From Rubellimicrobium roseum (lineage in GTDB: Bacteria > Pseudomonadota > Alphaproteobacteria > Rhodobacterales > Rhodobacteraceae): 49,362 nt of DNA. The notes beneath the pieces were generated by a model, which was not told where the DNA came from, did no database searches, and saw only the letters and a program-made list of their open reading frames with translations. Below, in pieces: positions 31,250 through 41,627 of this stretch (the first letter of the stretch is position 1; the number at the start of each line of letters is the position of its first letter). The DNA lies in assembly GCF_006152145.1 (NCBI RefSeq), contig NZ_VDFV01000029.1:1-49362 (forward strand). Direction: 5' to 3'. A program made the translations under genes and the position numbers.

Positions 31250-33048
31250 ATGAAGCGAGGGGAGGTGACGATTGTCACGGACGCCCAGGCCGACCCCCGC
31301 GTGGCCGGAACGGAGGCGCTCGCCGCCCTGGAGCGGCTGAGCGGGCGCGCCTTCGTCAATGTGCCGGTCATCGAGCGGGGCCGGTTCGTGGCGATCCTCT
31401 TCGTCAACGACGCCCGCGCGCGCGACTGGTCCCCCGAGGACCTCGCCCTCATCCAGGAAGTGGCGGGGTGGACCCGCACGGCTGTCGAGCGGGCCCGGGG
31501 CGCAGCCGCCTTGCGCGATCTCAACGAGACGCTGGAGGCCAGGGTCGAGGAGCGCACGGCCGAGCGCAACCAGCTCTGGACCTTGTCGCAGGACATGCTG
31601 GCGTGGGCCGACTATGGGGGCATGATGTCGGCCGTGAGCCCGGCCTGGACACGGGTGCTGGGCTGGACAGAGGCGGAACTGCTGAGCCGACCCTACACCA
31701 GCTTCATGCATCCCGAGGACACGGGTCCCACCCTGGAGGCTCTGGCCCGTATGAGCGAGACGGGGGAACCGACGCGCTTCGAGAACCGCATCGCCACAAA
31801 GGACGGGGATGGAAGCCCATCGAGTGGACCGTGGCGTCGGAGCCGGACAGTCCCAACTTCGTGGCCGTGGGCCGCGACATCAGCACCGAACGGGAGCGCC
31901 AGGCCGAGCTGGAGGCCGCCCAGGAGCAGCTGCGCCAATCGCAGAAGAGGGAGGCCATGGGCCAGCTCACGGGCGGCGTGGCGCACGACTTCAATAATCT
32001 CCTGACCCCGATCATCGGCTCGCTGGACCGGCTGCTCACGCGCGGGGTGGGCAGCTCCCGCGAGCGGCAGCTCATGGACGGGGCGCTGCAATCGGCCGAG
32101 CGGGCCAAGACCCTGGTGCAGCGCCTTCTGGCCTTAGCGCGACGCCAGCCACTCCAGCCCACGGCGGTCGATGTCAGGGAGCTGGTGGAGGGCCTGGCCG
32201 ACCTCATTGCCAGCACCACGGGGCCGCGGATCGATGTGCGGGTCGAGTTGCCTGCGGATCTGCCGCCCGCGCTGGCGGACGCCAACCAGCTTGAGATGGC
32301 GCTCCTGAACCTCGCCGTGAACGCCCGCGACGCCATGCCGGAGGGAGGCAAGCTGACCATCTCGGCCGAGCGGGTGTCGGTGAAGACAGGCCGTCGCACT
32401 AAGCTCCGCCCCGGGCACAACGTCCGCTTCTCGGTCCAGGACACCGGCACAGGCATGGACGAGGCGACGCTGGCCCGCGCCGTTGAGCCCTTCTTCTCGA
32501 CCAAGGGCATTGGCCGAGGGACAGGCCTGGGCCTCTCGATGGTGCATGGGCTGGCTTCGCAGCTCGGGGGTGGGCTCACGATCACCAGCAACCCCGGCCA
32601 AGGCACGACCGTCAGTCTGTGGCTGCCCATCAGTGCGGTCGCGGCACAGGAGGACGGTCAGGACAGCCATGTCCCGGCTGCCTCCAAGGCACAGGGGATA
32701 GCCTTGCTTGTGGACGACGAAGATCTCGTTCGCATGAGCACGGCGGATATGCTGACGGACTTGGGCTACGAGGTCGTGGACGCGACCTCGGCCGAGGAGG
32801 CCCTGCGCCGCATGGACGAGGGGCTCGCGCCGGACCTCGTGGTCACCGACCACCTCATGCCGGGCCTGAGCGGCCTGGACCTGGCCCGCGACCTTCGCTC
32901 GCGCCGACCCGACCTGCCGGTTCCGATCGTCTCGGGATATGCGGAGATGGAGGGGATCGTGCCCGGCTTCCCGCGACTCACGAAGCCGTTCCGGGCAGCG
33001 GAGTTGGCCGCGAGCCTCGCCGCGCTGGGACAGGATGGCGAGGGATAG
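31250..33048 (+). pseudogene. GAF-PAS hybrid histidine kinase, 5'-truncated and frameshifted
   Basis: The first frame begins directly after the crp/fnr stop, inside a GAF domain: GSFVDAMKRGEVTIVTDAQA, with FVNVPVIERGRFVAILFVND. The amino-terminal part of the GAF is missing. A coiled coil and a PAS domain (MLAWADYGGMMSAVSPAWTR) follow. At about 31801-31812 the frame is lost within the PAS domain (RIATKDG then, one frame over, WKPIEWTVASEP). The second frame then runs intact through HisKA ([20 protein letters not shown]), HATPase (NLAVNARDAMPEGG, GRGTGLGLSMVHGL) and a receiver (LLVDDEDLVRM, LVVTDHLMPGLSG). The protein would be a hybrid kinase like the LOV one at 4784-6556. Confidence 0.85.
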
Positions 33049-33290
33049 CGACAAGACACGACGGGCAGCTCCTCAGGTCGAGGAAGCACTGCAGATCCCT
33101 GGAGCGGAGTTCGACTTGGGCGAGCTCGAGGAGCGAGCCAGCCACAATGCGCATGAATGGCGCACAGCTGACTGAAACAGAGACCGCTCTCTAAACCCTC
33201 TCCATCGACACTCGATCTACAGATCTATCGTGCGGTGAGCTTCAGGGCGCTCGGCACCACGGCCTGTGAGACTCGTCATGGACGTGTCAC

Positions 33291-33314
33291 ATTATTCTTG
33301 TATTCGGGAATCAT
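33291..33314. promoter_or_regulatory. Candidate ArsR operator
   Basis: ATTATTC-N10-GAATCAT, arms matching at six of seven positions, overlapping the start codon of the ArsR-ArsC fusion at 33313. The same architecture (7-N10-7, ATNNTTC/GAANNAT) occurs at 39561-39584 before the second arsR. Confidence 0.5.
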
Positions 33315-34161
33315 GGAAATCTGTCTTGCCGCTCTTGCCTTCACCTGCCTCGGTCACCCTGGGCGCCTTGCCGTGTTCCGGCTGCTCATGCGCTTCGCCC
33401 CTCAGGGCGTGCGGCCGACCGAGATTGCTCAGGCGACAGGATTCAAGGCCAATACCCTTTCGCATCACCTCAGCGATCTCCAGGGCGCCGGTTTGATCCG
33501 GGTCGAGCGGCAGGGGCGATCGCTGTTCTACTCGGTCGACCTCGATACGACCGAGAGCCTGATCGGCTACCTCGCCCTTGATGTCGGGCGGGCGCGGCCG
33601 GACCTGCTCGTTCCTTTGTTGCCTGCCCTCAAGGATCAACCCGCCATGGCAGCCACCGGCTACAACGTGCTCTTTATCTGCTCGGGCAACTCGGCCCGTT
33701 CGATCTTCGCCGAGGCGCTCCTACGCGATCTTGGGAAGGGAAAGTTCCAGGCTTTCTCGGCCGGGACCCGGCCCAACACGCAGCTCAACCCGTTCGCCCT
33801 CGAGGTCCTGATGCGCAACGGCCACGACGTCGGCGACCTGCGCTCGAAGCACATCTCGGAGTTCCAGCATCCCGGAGCGCCGGTGATGGATTTCGTCTTC
33901 ACAGTCTGCGACACGGCCGCCGCCGAGGAGTGCCCACCCTGGCCCGGCCAGCCCATCACCGGCCACTGGGGCCTGCCCGACCCGGTAAAGGCGCAAGGGA
34001 CGGACGCCGAGAAGGGTCTCGTGTTCGCGCAGACCTATGGGGCGCTGCGCCGTCGCGTCGAGGCCTTTGTCGCGCTGCCCTTCTCGGCGCTCGACCGGCT
34101 GGCGCTTCAGGCGCGGGTGGACCGTATCGGCACCCTCGGCGACATCGCCCATCAGGAGTAA
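33313..34161 (+). CDS. ArsR-ArsC fusion: arsenic repressor with arsenate reductase domain
   Basis: 282 residues from ATG 33313 ([20 protein letters not shown]). The N-terminal ArsR winged helix (1-100) has [20 protein letters not shown] and [12 protein letters not shown] low-molecular-weight phosphatase/arsenate reductase domain follows (about 115-270), with the P-loop [19 protein letters not shown] (Cys-x5-Arg) and a general-acid region [13 protein letters not shown]. The protein should repress the operon and also reduce arsenate to arsenite, with thiol cofactors. A bound-metalloid cysteine pair is not evident in the ArsR part. It heads the operon with GAPDH and ArsJ, 8 bases apart from the former. 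Confidence 0.93.
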   Translation: MEICLAALAFTCLGHPGRLAVFRLLMRFAPQGVRPTEIAQATGFKANTLSHHLSDLQGAGLIRVERQGRSLFYSVDLDTTESLIGYLALDVGRARPDLLVPLLPALKDQPAMAATGYNVLFICSGNSARSIFAEALLRDLGKGKFQAFSAGTRPNTQLNPFALEVLMRNGHDVGDLRSKHISEFQHPGAPVMDFVFTVCDTAAAEECPPWPGQPITGHWGLPDPVKAQGTDAEKGLVFAQTYGALRRRVEAFVALPFSALDRLALQARVDRIGTLGDIAHQE

Positions 34162-34169
34162 GGCGCCAC

Positions 34170-35180
34170 ATGCCTCGCATCGCGCTCAACGGCCTCGGCC
34201 GCATCGGCAAGCTGGTCCTGCGCGACCTCATCGACAGCGGGGCGGGCGGCGAGATCGTGCTCCTCAACGATTCCACAGGCGACGCCGAGCAGCATGCGCT
34301 TCTGCTGGAGTTCGACAGCGTTCACGGGCGCTGGAAGGCCGAAATCGGTCATGAACCCGGTGCGCTCGTCGTGAACGGCCGCCGCATCCGCCTGACCCAC
34401 GAGAAAGCCATCGACGAGCTGCCGTTGGCGGAGTTGGGCGTGGACCTCGTCATCGACTGCACGGGCGTGTTCAAGACGGGTGCCAAGGTGCAGCCCTACT
34501 TCGGGGCGGGCGCGCGCAAGGTGGTCGTCTCGGCCCCGGTCAAGGACGGTGGGGCCCTGAACCTCGTCTACGGAATCAACCATCACCTCTATGACCCGGC
34601 GACCGACCACCTCGTCACGGCGGCGAGTTGCACGACGAACTGCCTCGCCCCGGTGGTGAAGGTGATCCTCGAAGGTCTGGGCATCCGCCATGGCTCCATC
34701 ACCACGATCCACGATGTGACCAACACCCAGACCATCGTGGACCGGCCTGCCAAGGACATGCGCCGGGCGCGCTCGGCGCTCCTCAACCTGATCCCGACCA
34801 CGACCGGGTCCGCGACCGCGATCACGCTGATCTACCCGGAGCTGAAAGGGCGCCTGAACGGCCATGCGGTGCGCGTGCCGCTCCTGAACGGCTCCCTGAC
34901 GGACTGCGTGTTTGAGGTGGAGCGGCCGACGAGCGTCGAGGAGGTGAACGCCCTCTTCCAGGCCGCCGCCAGGGGGCCTCTTCGGGGCATCCTGGGCTAC
35001 GAGACGCGGGCGCTGGTGTCGTCGGACTTCACCAACGATCCCCGCTCGGCGATCATCGACGCGCTGAGCACCATGGTCGTGAACGGCACGCAGGTGAAGG
35101 TCTACGCCTGGTACGACAACGAATGGGGCTACGCCTGCCGGCTCGCGGACATCGTCCGCATGGTGGCGGGCTCGCTGTGA
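34170..35180 (+). CDS. ArsJ-associated glyceraldehyde-3-phosphate dehydrogenase
   Basis: 336 residues. NAD-binding start [18 protein letters not shown], catalytic cysteine in [20 protein letters not shown], and C-terminal [19 protein letters not shown]. Type I GAPDH. Next to arsJ this enzyme forms 1-arseno-3-phosphoglycerate from arsenate and glyceraldehyde-3-phosphate, which ArsJ exports; this is established for gapdh-arsJ pairs. The stop overlaps the GTG start of arsJ (GTGA), so the two are translationally coupled. It lies 8 bases downstream of the ArsR-ArsC fusion. Confidence 0.95.
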   Translation: MPRIALNGLGRIGKLVLRDLIDSGAGGEIVLLNDSTGDAEQHALLLEFDSVHGRWKAEIGHEPGALVVNGRRIRLTHEKAIDELPLAELGVDLVIDCTGVFKTGAKVQPYFGAGARKVVVSAPVKDGGALNLVYGINHHLYDPATDHLVTAASCTTNCLAPVVKVILEGLGIRHGSITTIHDVTNTQTIVDRPAKDMRRARSALLNLIPTTTGSATAITLIYPELKGRLNGHAVRVPLLNGSLTDCVFEVERPTSVEEVNALFQAAARGPLRGILGYETRALVSSDFTNDPRSAIIDALSTMVVNGTQVKVYAWYDNEWGYACRLADIVRMVAGSL

Positions 35181-36433
35181 CCGACGTGCCGGCGGCTCCA
35201 AACCCACTGCGCGCCTATGGGGCGGTCACAGCGGCCTACTGGGCCTTTATGCTCACCGACGGCGCGCTGCGGATGCTGGTGCTGCTGCACTTCAACAGCC
35301 TCGGCTTCACCCCTATCCAGCTGGCCTGGCTGTTCCTGCTCTATGAGGTGGCCGGGATCGTCACCAACCTCTACGCCGGTTGGCTCGCCGCGCGGTTCGG
35401 GCTGGCCTCCACGCTCTATGCCGGGCTGGGGCTCCAGATCGGGGCACTGGCGGCGCTCTCGGCCCTCGATCCGGGCTGGGGCGTGGCGGCCTCGGTCGCC
35501 TTCGTCATGTCCGTGCAGGGCGTCTCGGGTGTGGCCAAGGACCTCGCCAAGATGTCCTCGAAGTCGGCCGTGAAGCTCCTGGCCCCGGACGGCGAGGGCA
35601 CGCTCTTCCGCTGGGTGGCGGGGCTCACGGGCTCCAAGAACGCGGTGAAGGGCCTGGGCTTCTTCCTGGGAGCCGCGCTCCTGGCGCTCGCGGGCTTCGA
35701 GGCGGCGGTCTGGGGCATGGCCGGAGTGCTCCTCGCGATCCTCATCGCGGTCGTCCTCTTCCTGCCCGAAGGCCTGCCCGCGAAGGACAAGGGGGCGAGG
35801 TTCGCGGGCTGGCGCTCGCCCGATCCACGAGTGAACCGCCTGTCGCTCGCACGGATGTTCCTGTTCGGGGCGCGCGACGTGTGGTTCGTCGTCGGCGTGC
35901 CGGTCTACTTCCAGGCGGTGCTGTCGGACGGGACGCCCGAGGGGCGCCGCTGGGCCTTCTTCATCATCGGCGGATTCCTCGCCCTCTGGATCATCGGCTA
36001 CGGCGCCGTGCAGGCGATGGCCCCGCGCATCCTGCGCGCCCGCGGGCTGCCCGGGCGCGAGGTCGTGGACCGGGCGATCTGTTGGGCGGGGCTCCTCGTG
36101 CCCATTCCCTTCGCGCTCGCGGCCCTCGTGTGGCTGGCGGGCGAGCCCTCGGCGGGGCTCACGGCCGCCCTGATCGGGGGGCTCCTCTTGTTCGGCGTCG
36201 TCTTCGCGGTGAACTCCTCGGTCCACTCCTACCTCATCCTCGCGTTCGGCGAGGCCCACCGCATCACCCGCGACGTGGGCTTCTACTACATGGCGAACGC
36301 CGCCGGGCGGCTCGTGGGCACGCTCCTGTCGGGGCTGAGCTATCAGGCGGGCGGCCTCGTGCTGTGCCTCGCCACCGCCGGGGCGATGGCGGGCCTGAGC
36401 TGGCTGGCGGCCCTCAGGGTCCGGAGCGCCTGA
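35177..36433 (+). CDS. arsJ: ArsJ, organoarsenical efflux MFS permease
   Basis: 418 residues with a GTG start overlapping the GAPDH stop. It has about eleven or twelve transmembrane helices. Family segments are [39 protein letters not shown] and [20 protein letters not shown]. ArsJ exports 1-arseno-3-phosphoglycerate, which then hydrolyses to arsenate outside, giving arsenate resistance without reduction. Its 3' end overlaps by 20 bases, tail to tail, the end of the ArsK-like gene. Confidence 0.95.
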   Translation: MTDVPAAPNPLRAYGAVTAAYWAFMLTDGALRMLVLLHFNSLGFTPIQLAWLFLLYEVAGIVTNLYAGWLAARFGLASTLYAGLGLQIGALAALSALDPGWGVAASVAFVMSVQGVSGVAKDLAKMSSKSAVKLLAPDGEGTLFRWVAGLTGSKNAVKGLGFFLGAALLALAGFEAAVWGMAGVLLAILIAVVLFLPEGLPAKDKGARFAGWRSPDPRVNRLSLARMFLFGARDVWFVVGVPVYFQAVLSDGTPEGRRWAFFIIGGFLALWIIGYGAVQAMAPRILRARGLPGREVVDRAICWAGLLVPIPFALAALVWLAGEPSAGLTAALIGGLLLFGVVFAVNSSVHSYLILAFGEAHRITRDVGFYYMANAAGRLVGTLLSGLSYQAGGLVLCLATAGAMAGLSWLAALRVRSA

Positions 36434-37589
36434 GGAGCAAGAGGGCGGCGAGCGAGGCTGCCCCGATCCCGGCCGTGATCCAGACCGCTTCCGGACCCCA
36501 GGCGGTGAGCGCGGCGCCGAAGATCAGGGGCGCTCCGGCCTGAAGCGCCCGGGCTGGGGCGTTGAGCCAGCCCAGGCGTTTGCCGTAGCCCTCGGGTCCA
36601 AACAGCGCGAGCGGCAACGTGCCCTTGGCGATGGTCAGGATGCCGTTGCCGGCCCCATGGATCAGCGCGAAAGCGGCAGCCGCTGGGCCCCCGACCAGGA
36701 TCAGGATCAGCGCCGCGACGGGATGGCAGGCGGCGGCGATCCGGGCGGAGAGCAACGGATGGAAACGGCGCAACAGCCCGAACTCCAGCAGCCGCGCGCC
36801 GACCTGGGCGGGGCCGATGAGAGCGCCCGCGGCAAGCGCCATCGCCGGGGTGGCGCCCGCCTCCTCGAGTAGGCGGGGCAGATGGGCTGCCATGGCCGTC
36901 GAGGTGAACCAGGTCGCCGCGAATACGAAGGCCAGGAGAGCCAGGGCGAGCCGCGGCGGGGAGGTCGTCCCTTCGTCGGCCATGGCTCCAGGGTTGGCGG
37001 ATCGCCCGAGCTGCGTGCCCTTGGGCAAGGACAGGTTCAAAGGCAGCGCGAGCGCGAGGTGCAGCGCAGCCCAGCCCAGGCAAGCCTCGCGCCAGCCCCA
37101 TTCGGCCAGCATGAGCCCGGAGAGCGGCCAGCCCACGGTGCTCGCGAAGCCTGCGATCAGGGTGATCCCGGTGATCGGGGAGCGGGCTGCCGGCCCGTAG
37201 ATCCTGGCCAGGGTGGCGAAGGCCGCCTCGTAGAGCCCGATGCCCATTCCAATCCCCACGACTGCCCATGCAAGGAACAGGGTCACGGGCCCCTGCGACG
37301 TGGCCAACCCTGCGAGACCGGCCGCGAAGACCAGGTTCGACAGGGCGAGCACGCCGCGCCCCCCGAGGCGGTCGATGCGCGCTCCGGCCCAGGGGCCGAC
37401 CAAGGACGAGACGACCATGGCGAAGGAGAAGGCTCCGAATACCCAGACCGGGGACAGGCCGAGGTCGGCGGCCATGGGCTCGGCCAGCACCGCCGGGAGA
37501 TAGTAGCTGGACGCCCAGCCGACGGTCTGCGCCACCCCGAGCGCCCAGACCACGTGCGCGGGCGCCGCGGGCCGGGCCAAGGTCAGCAA
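36414..37589 (-). CDS. MFS transporter, ArsK-like
   Basis: About 391 residues if translation starts at TTG 37589, which has GGGAG six bases upstream. No ATG or GTG near the homologous start is available, and longer readings enter sequence without similarity. Twelve helices; typical segments are VVWALGVAQTVGWASSYYLP, FGAFSFAMVVSSLVGPWAG and MADEGTTSPPRLALAL between the halves. The gene follows acr3 on the same strand by 70 bases. It resembles MFS proteins next to acr3 in alphaproteobacteria, some characterised as the ArsK arsenite/antimonite efflux pump. The name is not given because sequence alone does not decide it. Confidence 0.82.
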   Translation of the reverse strand: MLTLARPAAPAHVVWALGVAQTVGWASSYYLPAVLAEPMAADLGLSPVWVFGAFSFAMVVSSLVGPWAGARIDRLGGRGVLALSNLVFAAGLAGLATSQGPVTLFLAWAVVGIGMGIGLYEAAFATLARIYGPAARSPITGITLIAGFASTVGWPLSGLMLAEWGWREACLGWAALHLALALPLNLSLPKGTQLGRSANPGAMADEGTTSPPRLALALLAFVFAATWFTSTAMAAHLPRLLEEAGATPAMALAAGALIGPAQVGARLLEFGLLRRFHPLLSARIAAACHPVAALILILVGGPAAAAFALIHGAGNGILTIAKGTLPLALFGPEGYGKRLGWLNAPARALQAGAPLIFGAALTAWGPEAVWITAGIGAASLAALLLLRRSGP

Positions 37590-37659
37590 GGTTGGCTCCC
37601 GCTTTGGCGGGCTGCGTCCTTCGCGTGGCTCTGGTCCAGGCAAGGGCGGGGGACCATCG

Positions 37660-38718
<1,059 letters not shown>

Positions 38719-38738
38719 CGGGGTCTCCTGCGTGATCG

Positions 38739-39206
38739 TCACGCCTTGGGGGCAAGGGACCGCGTCATGAGAGCGGCCGAGGACGGACAGAGGCTCGCGG
38801 CCTGCCGGGTGGAGCGGATACTCTCCGGGGCGTCCGCGCGGGCGATGCCGACGAAGCCGAGCCGCTCGAAGAACGGCGCGGCCGTGGTGGTCAACAGCCA
38901 AGCGCGTCGGGCTCCAGCCCCTGCCGCTTCGCGGAGCACGGCCTCGGTGACCTGCCGGCCGAGCCCCCGGCCGCGCAGTCCCGGCAGGACCACGAGGGAG
39001 CGCAGGAGCGCGTCCTCGCCAAAGACCTCGTAGCCGCCGTAGCCGATCGGCCTGTCGTCCAGCCGGACGCGGACAAAGATGCGCCCCGGTTCGGTCAGGT
39101 CGTCCGTCGGAAGGCCCTCGGCCGCCAAGGCCCCCACGAAGACGCCATAGTCGGAATCCGCCGGGTGGAGCGGCTCGCCAGACAGCAGGACGGCAGCGTC
39201 GGTCAC
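38739..39206 (-). CDS. GNAT family acetyltransferase, ArsN-like
   Basis: 155 residues with a GTG start at 39206 that overlaps the arsR stop (GTGA). The GNAT core contains [20 protein letters not shown] and [20 protein letters not shown] (acetyl-CoA-binding loop), then [20 protein letters not shown]. It matches ArsN2-type proteins found in ars operons. ArsN1 acetylates phosphinothricin-like organoarsenicals such as arsinothricin; whether this protein does so is inference. It is translationally coupled to arsR and followed by acr3. Confidence 0.88.
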   Translation of the reverse strand: MTDAAVLLSGEPLHPADSDYGVFVGALAAEGLPTDDLTEPGRIFVRVRLDDRPIGYGGYEVFGEDALLRSLVVLPGLRGRGLGRQVTEAVLREAAGAGARRAWLLTTTAAPFFERLGFVGIARADAPESIRSTRQAASLCPSSAALMTRSLAPKA

Positions 39207-39562
39207 GAGCAGGCCCTCGGGGCATCTGGCGCGCAACAGCCTGTGGCCACGGCCAGCGCGGGCTCGCAGACCTCGCGGCGGCCTGCGCAGCAGTCCTCCA
39301 TCAAGAAGCGGATAAGCCCCGAAAGGGCGCCATACTCGGCCGTGTAGATGATGGAGCGGCTCTCGCGTCGCGAGCGCACTAACCCCGCTTGCTCGAGTTC
39401 CTTGAGGTGGAAGCTCATGGTCGAGGCTGCGGTGCCCATCTCCTCGGCGATGGCCCCTGCGGGAAGGCCGGGTTCGCCCGCGACGACGAGCAGACGCACG
39501 ATGCGGAGCCGTGTCTCCTGCGACAAGGCCGCGAAGATGGATAAGGCTTGACGTTCTTCCAT
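39203..39562 (-). CDS. arsR: ArsR-family arsenic-responsive repressor
   Basis: 119 residues. The winged helix has [40 protein letters not shown] and [16 protein letters not shown]. The C-terminal part is Cys-rich: [14 protein letters not shown] with Cys91, Cys92 and Cys99, then [12 protein letters not shown] with Cys109, Cys110 and Cys118. This matches ArsR proteins that bind arsenite through C-terminal cysteines (AfArsR/CgArsR1-like) rather than the helix-alpha3 site of E. coli ArsR. It is divergent from the DUF6428 gene, with an operator-like palindrome overlapping its start. It heads the GNAT, acr3 and MFS operon. Confidence 0.93.
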   Translation of the reverse strand: MEERQALSIFAALSQETRLRIVRLLVVAGEPGLPAGAIAEEMGTAASTMSFHLKELEQAGLVRSRRESRSIIYTAEYGALSGLIRFLMEDCCAGRREVCEPALAVATGCCAPDAPRACS

Positions 39563-39584
39563 ATTTCGATATCTCTAGAAACAT
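39561..39584. promoter_or_regulatory. ArsR operator between arsR and the DUF6428 gene
   Basis: ATATTTC-N10-GAAACAT, six of seven positions matching between the arms; it overlaps the arsR start codon and lies 21 bases before the DUF6428 start. The architecture is the same as at 33291-33314. It should control both directions. Confidence 0.6.
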
Positions 39585-39604
39585 TGCATAGAGGAGTAGT
39601 CGAG

Positions 39605-40153
39605 ATGCTCGATCAGATCAAGTCCATTGACACGGCGCCCGTCCGCTTCACGGACCCGGTCGACGTCACCCTTGGGGAGCTGCTGGGGTTCCTCGACGGC
39701 CATGGCGACCGGCCCCTTGTTTTCGTCTACGACGGCCGTGCCGTGAAGCACGGCTACCACGTCACCGAGGTCAAGGCGGGGCAGTTCGCAGCCCTCGACT
39801 GCGGCGCCAACCCGGAGAGTTGGACAGAGATCTTCGTGCAGCTCTGGGACGTGGAGGAAGGGGAGCGCAAGCATATGGCGGCCGGTAAGTTCGCCAAGAT
39901 CATCCGCAAGGTGTCCGAGCATGTTGGCCTCAATGGCTCGGCGAAGCTGACGTTCGAGGTCAGCGACGGCGTCGCACCGATGGCGCTTTTTCGGGCCGGA
40001 TCCCCGGTCATCGAAGGCGACCGGGTTCATGTGGCCCTGTCGGCTCGCCCGGCGAGCTGCAAGCCGCGGGACCGCTGGCTCAAGGAGCAGCAGGTGGTCC
40101 AGCCAGCCGCGGGCTGTTGCCGGCCATCCAGCGCCGCCCCCTGCTGCGGGTGA
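39605..40153 (+). CDS. DUF6428 family protein with Cys-rich tail
   Basis: 182 residues starting MLDQIKSIDTAPVRFTDPVD. It matches the DUF6428 family, a small protein often next to arsR. LVFVYDGRAVKHGYHVTEVK and SWTEIFVQLWDVEEGERKHM are the core. The C-terminus has QPAAGCCRPSSAAPCCG with two CC pairs, suggestive of metalloid or metal binding. It is divergent from arsR across the operator and therefore probably arsenite-induced. Its biochemical role is unknown; a chaperone or sensor role for arsenite is speculative. Confidence 0.82.
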   Translation: MLDQIKSIDTAPVRFTDPVDVTLGELLGFLDGHGDRPLVFVYDGRAVKHGYHVTEVKAGQFAALDCGANPESWTEIFVQLWDVEEGERKHMAAGKFAKIIRKVSEHVGLNGSAKLTFEVSDGVAPMALFRAGSPVIEGDRVHVALSARPASCKPRDRWLKEQQVVQPAAGCCRPSSAAPCCG

Positions 40154-40285
40154 CAAAGGGGAGATCGCCGGCACGGTCCCTGGCCCAGCGAACTTGAACG
40201 GTTTCCAGGTCCAAAGGTCTTGGACCGGGCTTGTCGCTTGCTCCGACGAGAGGAAGAATGATCGGACCCATAGGGGGAGATCAGC

Positions 40286-40690
40286 ATGCTTGAGTACCGG
40301 GTTGCCGCGCGCCGGATCGACGCCCACGGTTCGGTGGCCACCACGAAGCAGGCCGAGGTCGTCCTCGACACCGACGTGGCTGGCCGGGTGGACGCGTTCA
40401 ACCCGGCCGAGCTCTTCCTCGCGTCCATCGCCGCCTGCATGATCAAGGGTGTGGAACGGGTGACGCCCATGCTGCACTTCCAATTTCGGGGCGTGGAGGT
40501 CACCCTGCACGGGATTCGGCAGGACAGCCCGCCGAAGATGATCTCCGTCACCTATGAGCTGGTCGTGGACACCGACGAGGACGATCGCCGGCTCGAGCTC
40601 CTCCATACCAATGTGCGGAAGTATGGGACGATCTCGAACACGGTGGCCGAAGCTACTCACCTTGAAGGGATCATCCGGCGCAAGGGGTAA
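40286..40690 (+). CDS. OsmC family protein
   Basis: 134 residues. OsmC/Ohr-fold markers: FNPAELFLASIAACMIKGVE with the conserved Cys51, then VRKYGTISNTVAEATHLEG. In Ohr/OsmC peroxidases a second catalytic cysteine stands where this protein has Gly in KYGTISN, so it belongs to a one-cysteine subgroup whose peroxidase activity is uncertain. Preceded by AGGGGGAGA. It lies between the arsenic DUF6428 gene and aioX, in the same direction, and may be coexpressed. Confidence 0.88.
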   Translation: MLEYRVAARRIDAHGSVATTKQAEVVLDTDVAGRVDAFNPAELFLASIAACMIKGVERVTPMLHFQFRGVEVTLHGIRQDSPPKMISVTYELVVDTDEDDRRLELLHTNVRKYGTISNTVAEATHLEGIIRRKG

Positions 40691-40775
40691 GAAGGAGAGC
40701 GATTCCCGCTAGGTCAATCTCGCCGGTTGCAGGCCAGCCCGGGATGAGGTTTCCTGGCCGCCAGGGGAGGACATC

Positions 40776-41627
40776 ATGGCGCCCACGCGGCGACAGATGC
40801 TGGCTTGGGGGACTGCCGCCCTTGCCGCGGCGGGGACGGCCCGTGCCGCGGCACCCCTCCGTCTCGGTCTGACTCCCGTCTTCCTCGACAACGACGTTGC
40901 CGTGATCGACGGGCTACGCTTGGCCCTGTGATCTGCCGCCGGCGGTGCCATCGAGGTCGCACAGCGCCGGACCTACCAAGAGGTAACAGGTCTGCTCCTT
41001 GAGGGATCGGTCGATGCCGCATGGCTCTGCGGCTATCCCTACATGCAGCATCGCGACCGGCTGGCCCTTCTGGGCGCGCCGGTTTGGCAGGGCCAGCCGC
41101 TCTACCAGTCCTACCTGATCGTCGCTCCGGACGACGCGGCAGCGGGCCTGGCCGACCTCGAGAACGGCATTCACGCCTTCTCGGACCCGGACAGCAACTC
41201 TGGCTGGCTGGTCACGGCGGCCGACCTCAGGGCGATAGGACGCCGTCCCGAGGAGTTCTTCGCCCGAACCATCTTCTGCTGGGGGCATCGTAACGTCGTG
41301 CGCGCGGTGGCCGGAGGCCTTGTCCGGTCCGGCAGCGTGGACGGCTATGTGTGGGAGGCGCTCGCGGAGATCGAGCCGGACCTGACCGCCCGCACTCGCG
41401 TCCTGGCCCGGTCGGAATGGCTGGGCTTCCCGCCCTTCGTGGTCCGGGCCGACAGGATGGATGAACCGGGGATCCGGGCGTTCCGGGACGCGCTCCTTGG
41501 GATGGAGACGACCGAAGCCGGACGGGCGGCGTTGGCCCTGCTCCGGCTGGACTCGATCGGTCCCGCCCAGCCCTCGCTGTATAACGGCATCCTGTCGAGG
41601 ATGCAGGCCCTGAACGCGTCGCCATGA
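40776..41627 (+). pseudogene. aioX: aioX, arsenite-binding periplasmic protein, interrupted by in-frame TGA
   Basis: The frame starts at ATG 40776 (GGGGAGGAC upstream) with signal peptide MAPTRRQMLAWGTAALAAAG and the PhnD-like start APLRLGLTPVFLDNDVAVID. It is broken by TGA at 40929-40931 (codon 52), then continues without another stop: GAIEVAQRRTYQEVTGLLLE, DAAWLCGYPYMQHR (the conserved cysteine of AioX) and on to TGA at 41625. AioX is the periplasmic arsenite sensor that activates AioS. Only an ATG at 41043 could restart translation, without a signal peptide, so function is probably lost. The stop overlaps the aioS start (ATGA). Confidence 0.88.

Noticed and set aside
33035-33175. Small open frame MARDSDKTRRAAPQ... 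after the hybrid kinase
   Set aside because: 46 codons, start inside the kinase end, no ribosome site and no recognisable similarity.
40929-40931. TGA in aioX as a selenocysteine codon
   Set aside because: The downstream sequence forms only a loop-less CCGCCGGCGG palindrome, not a bacterial SECIS hairpin, and the position is not a cysteine or redox site in AioX proteins.
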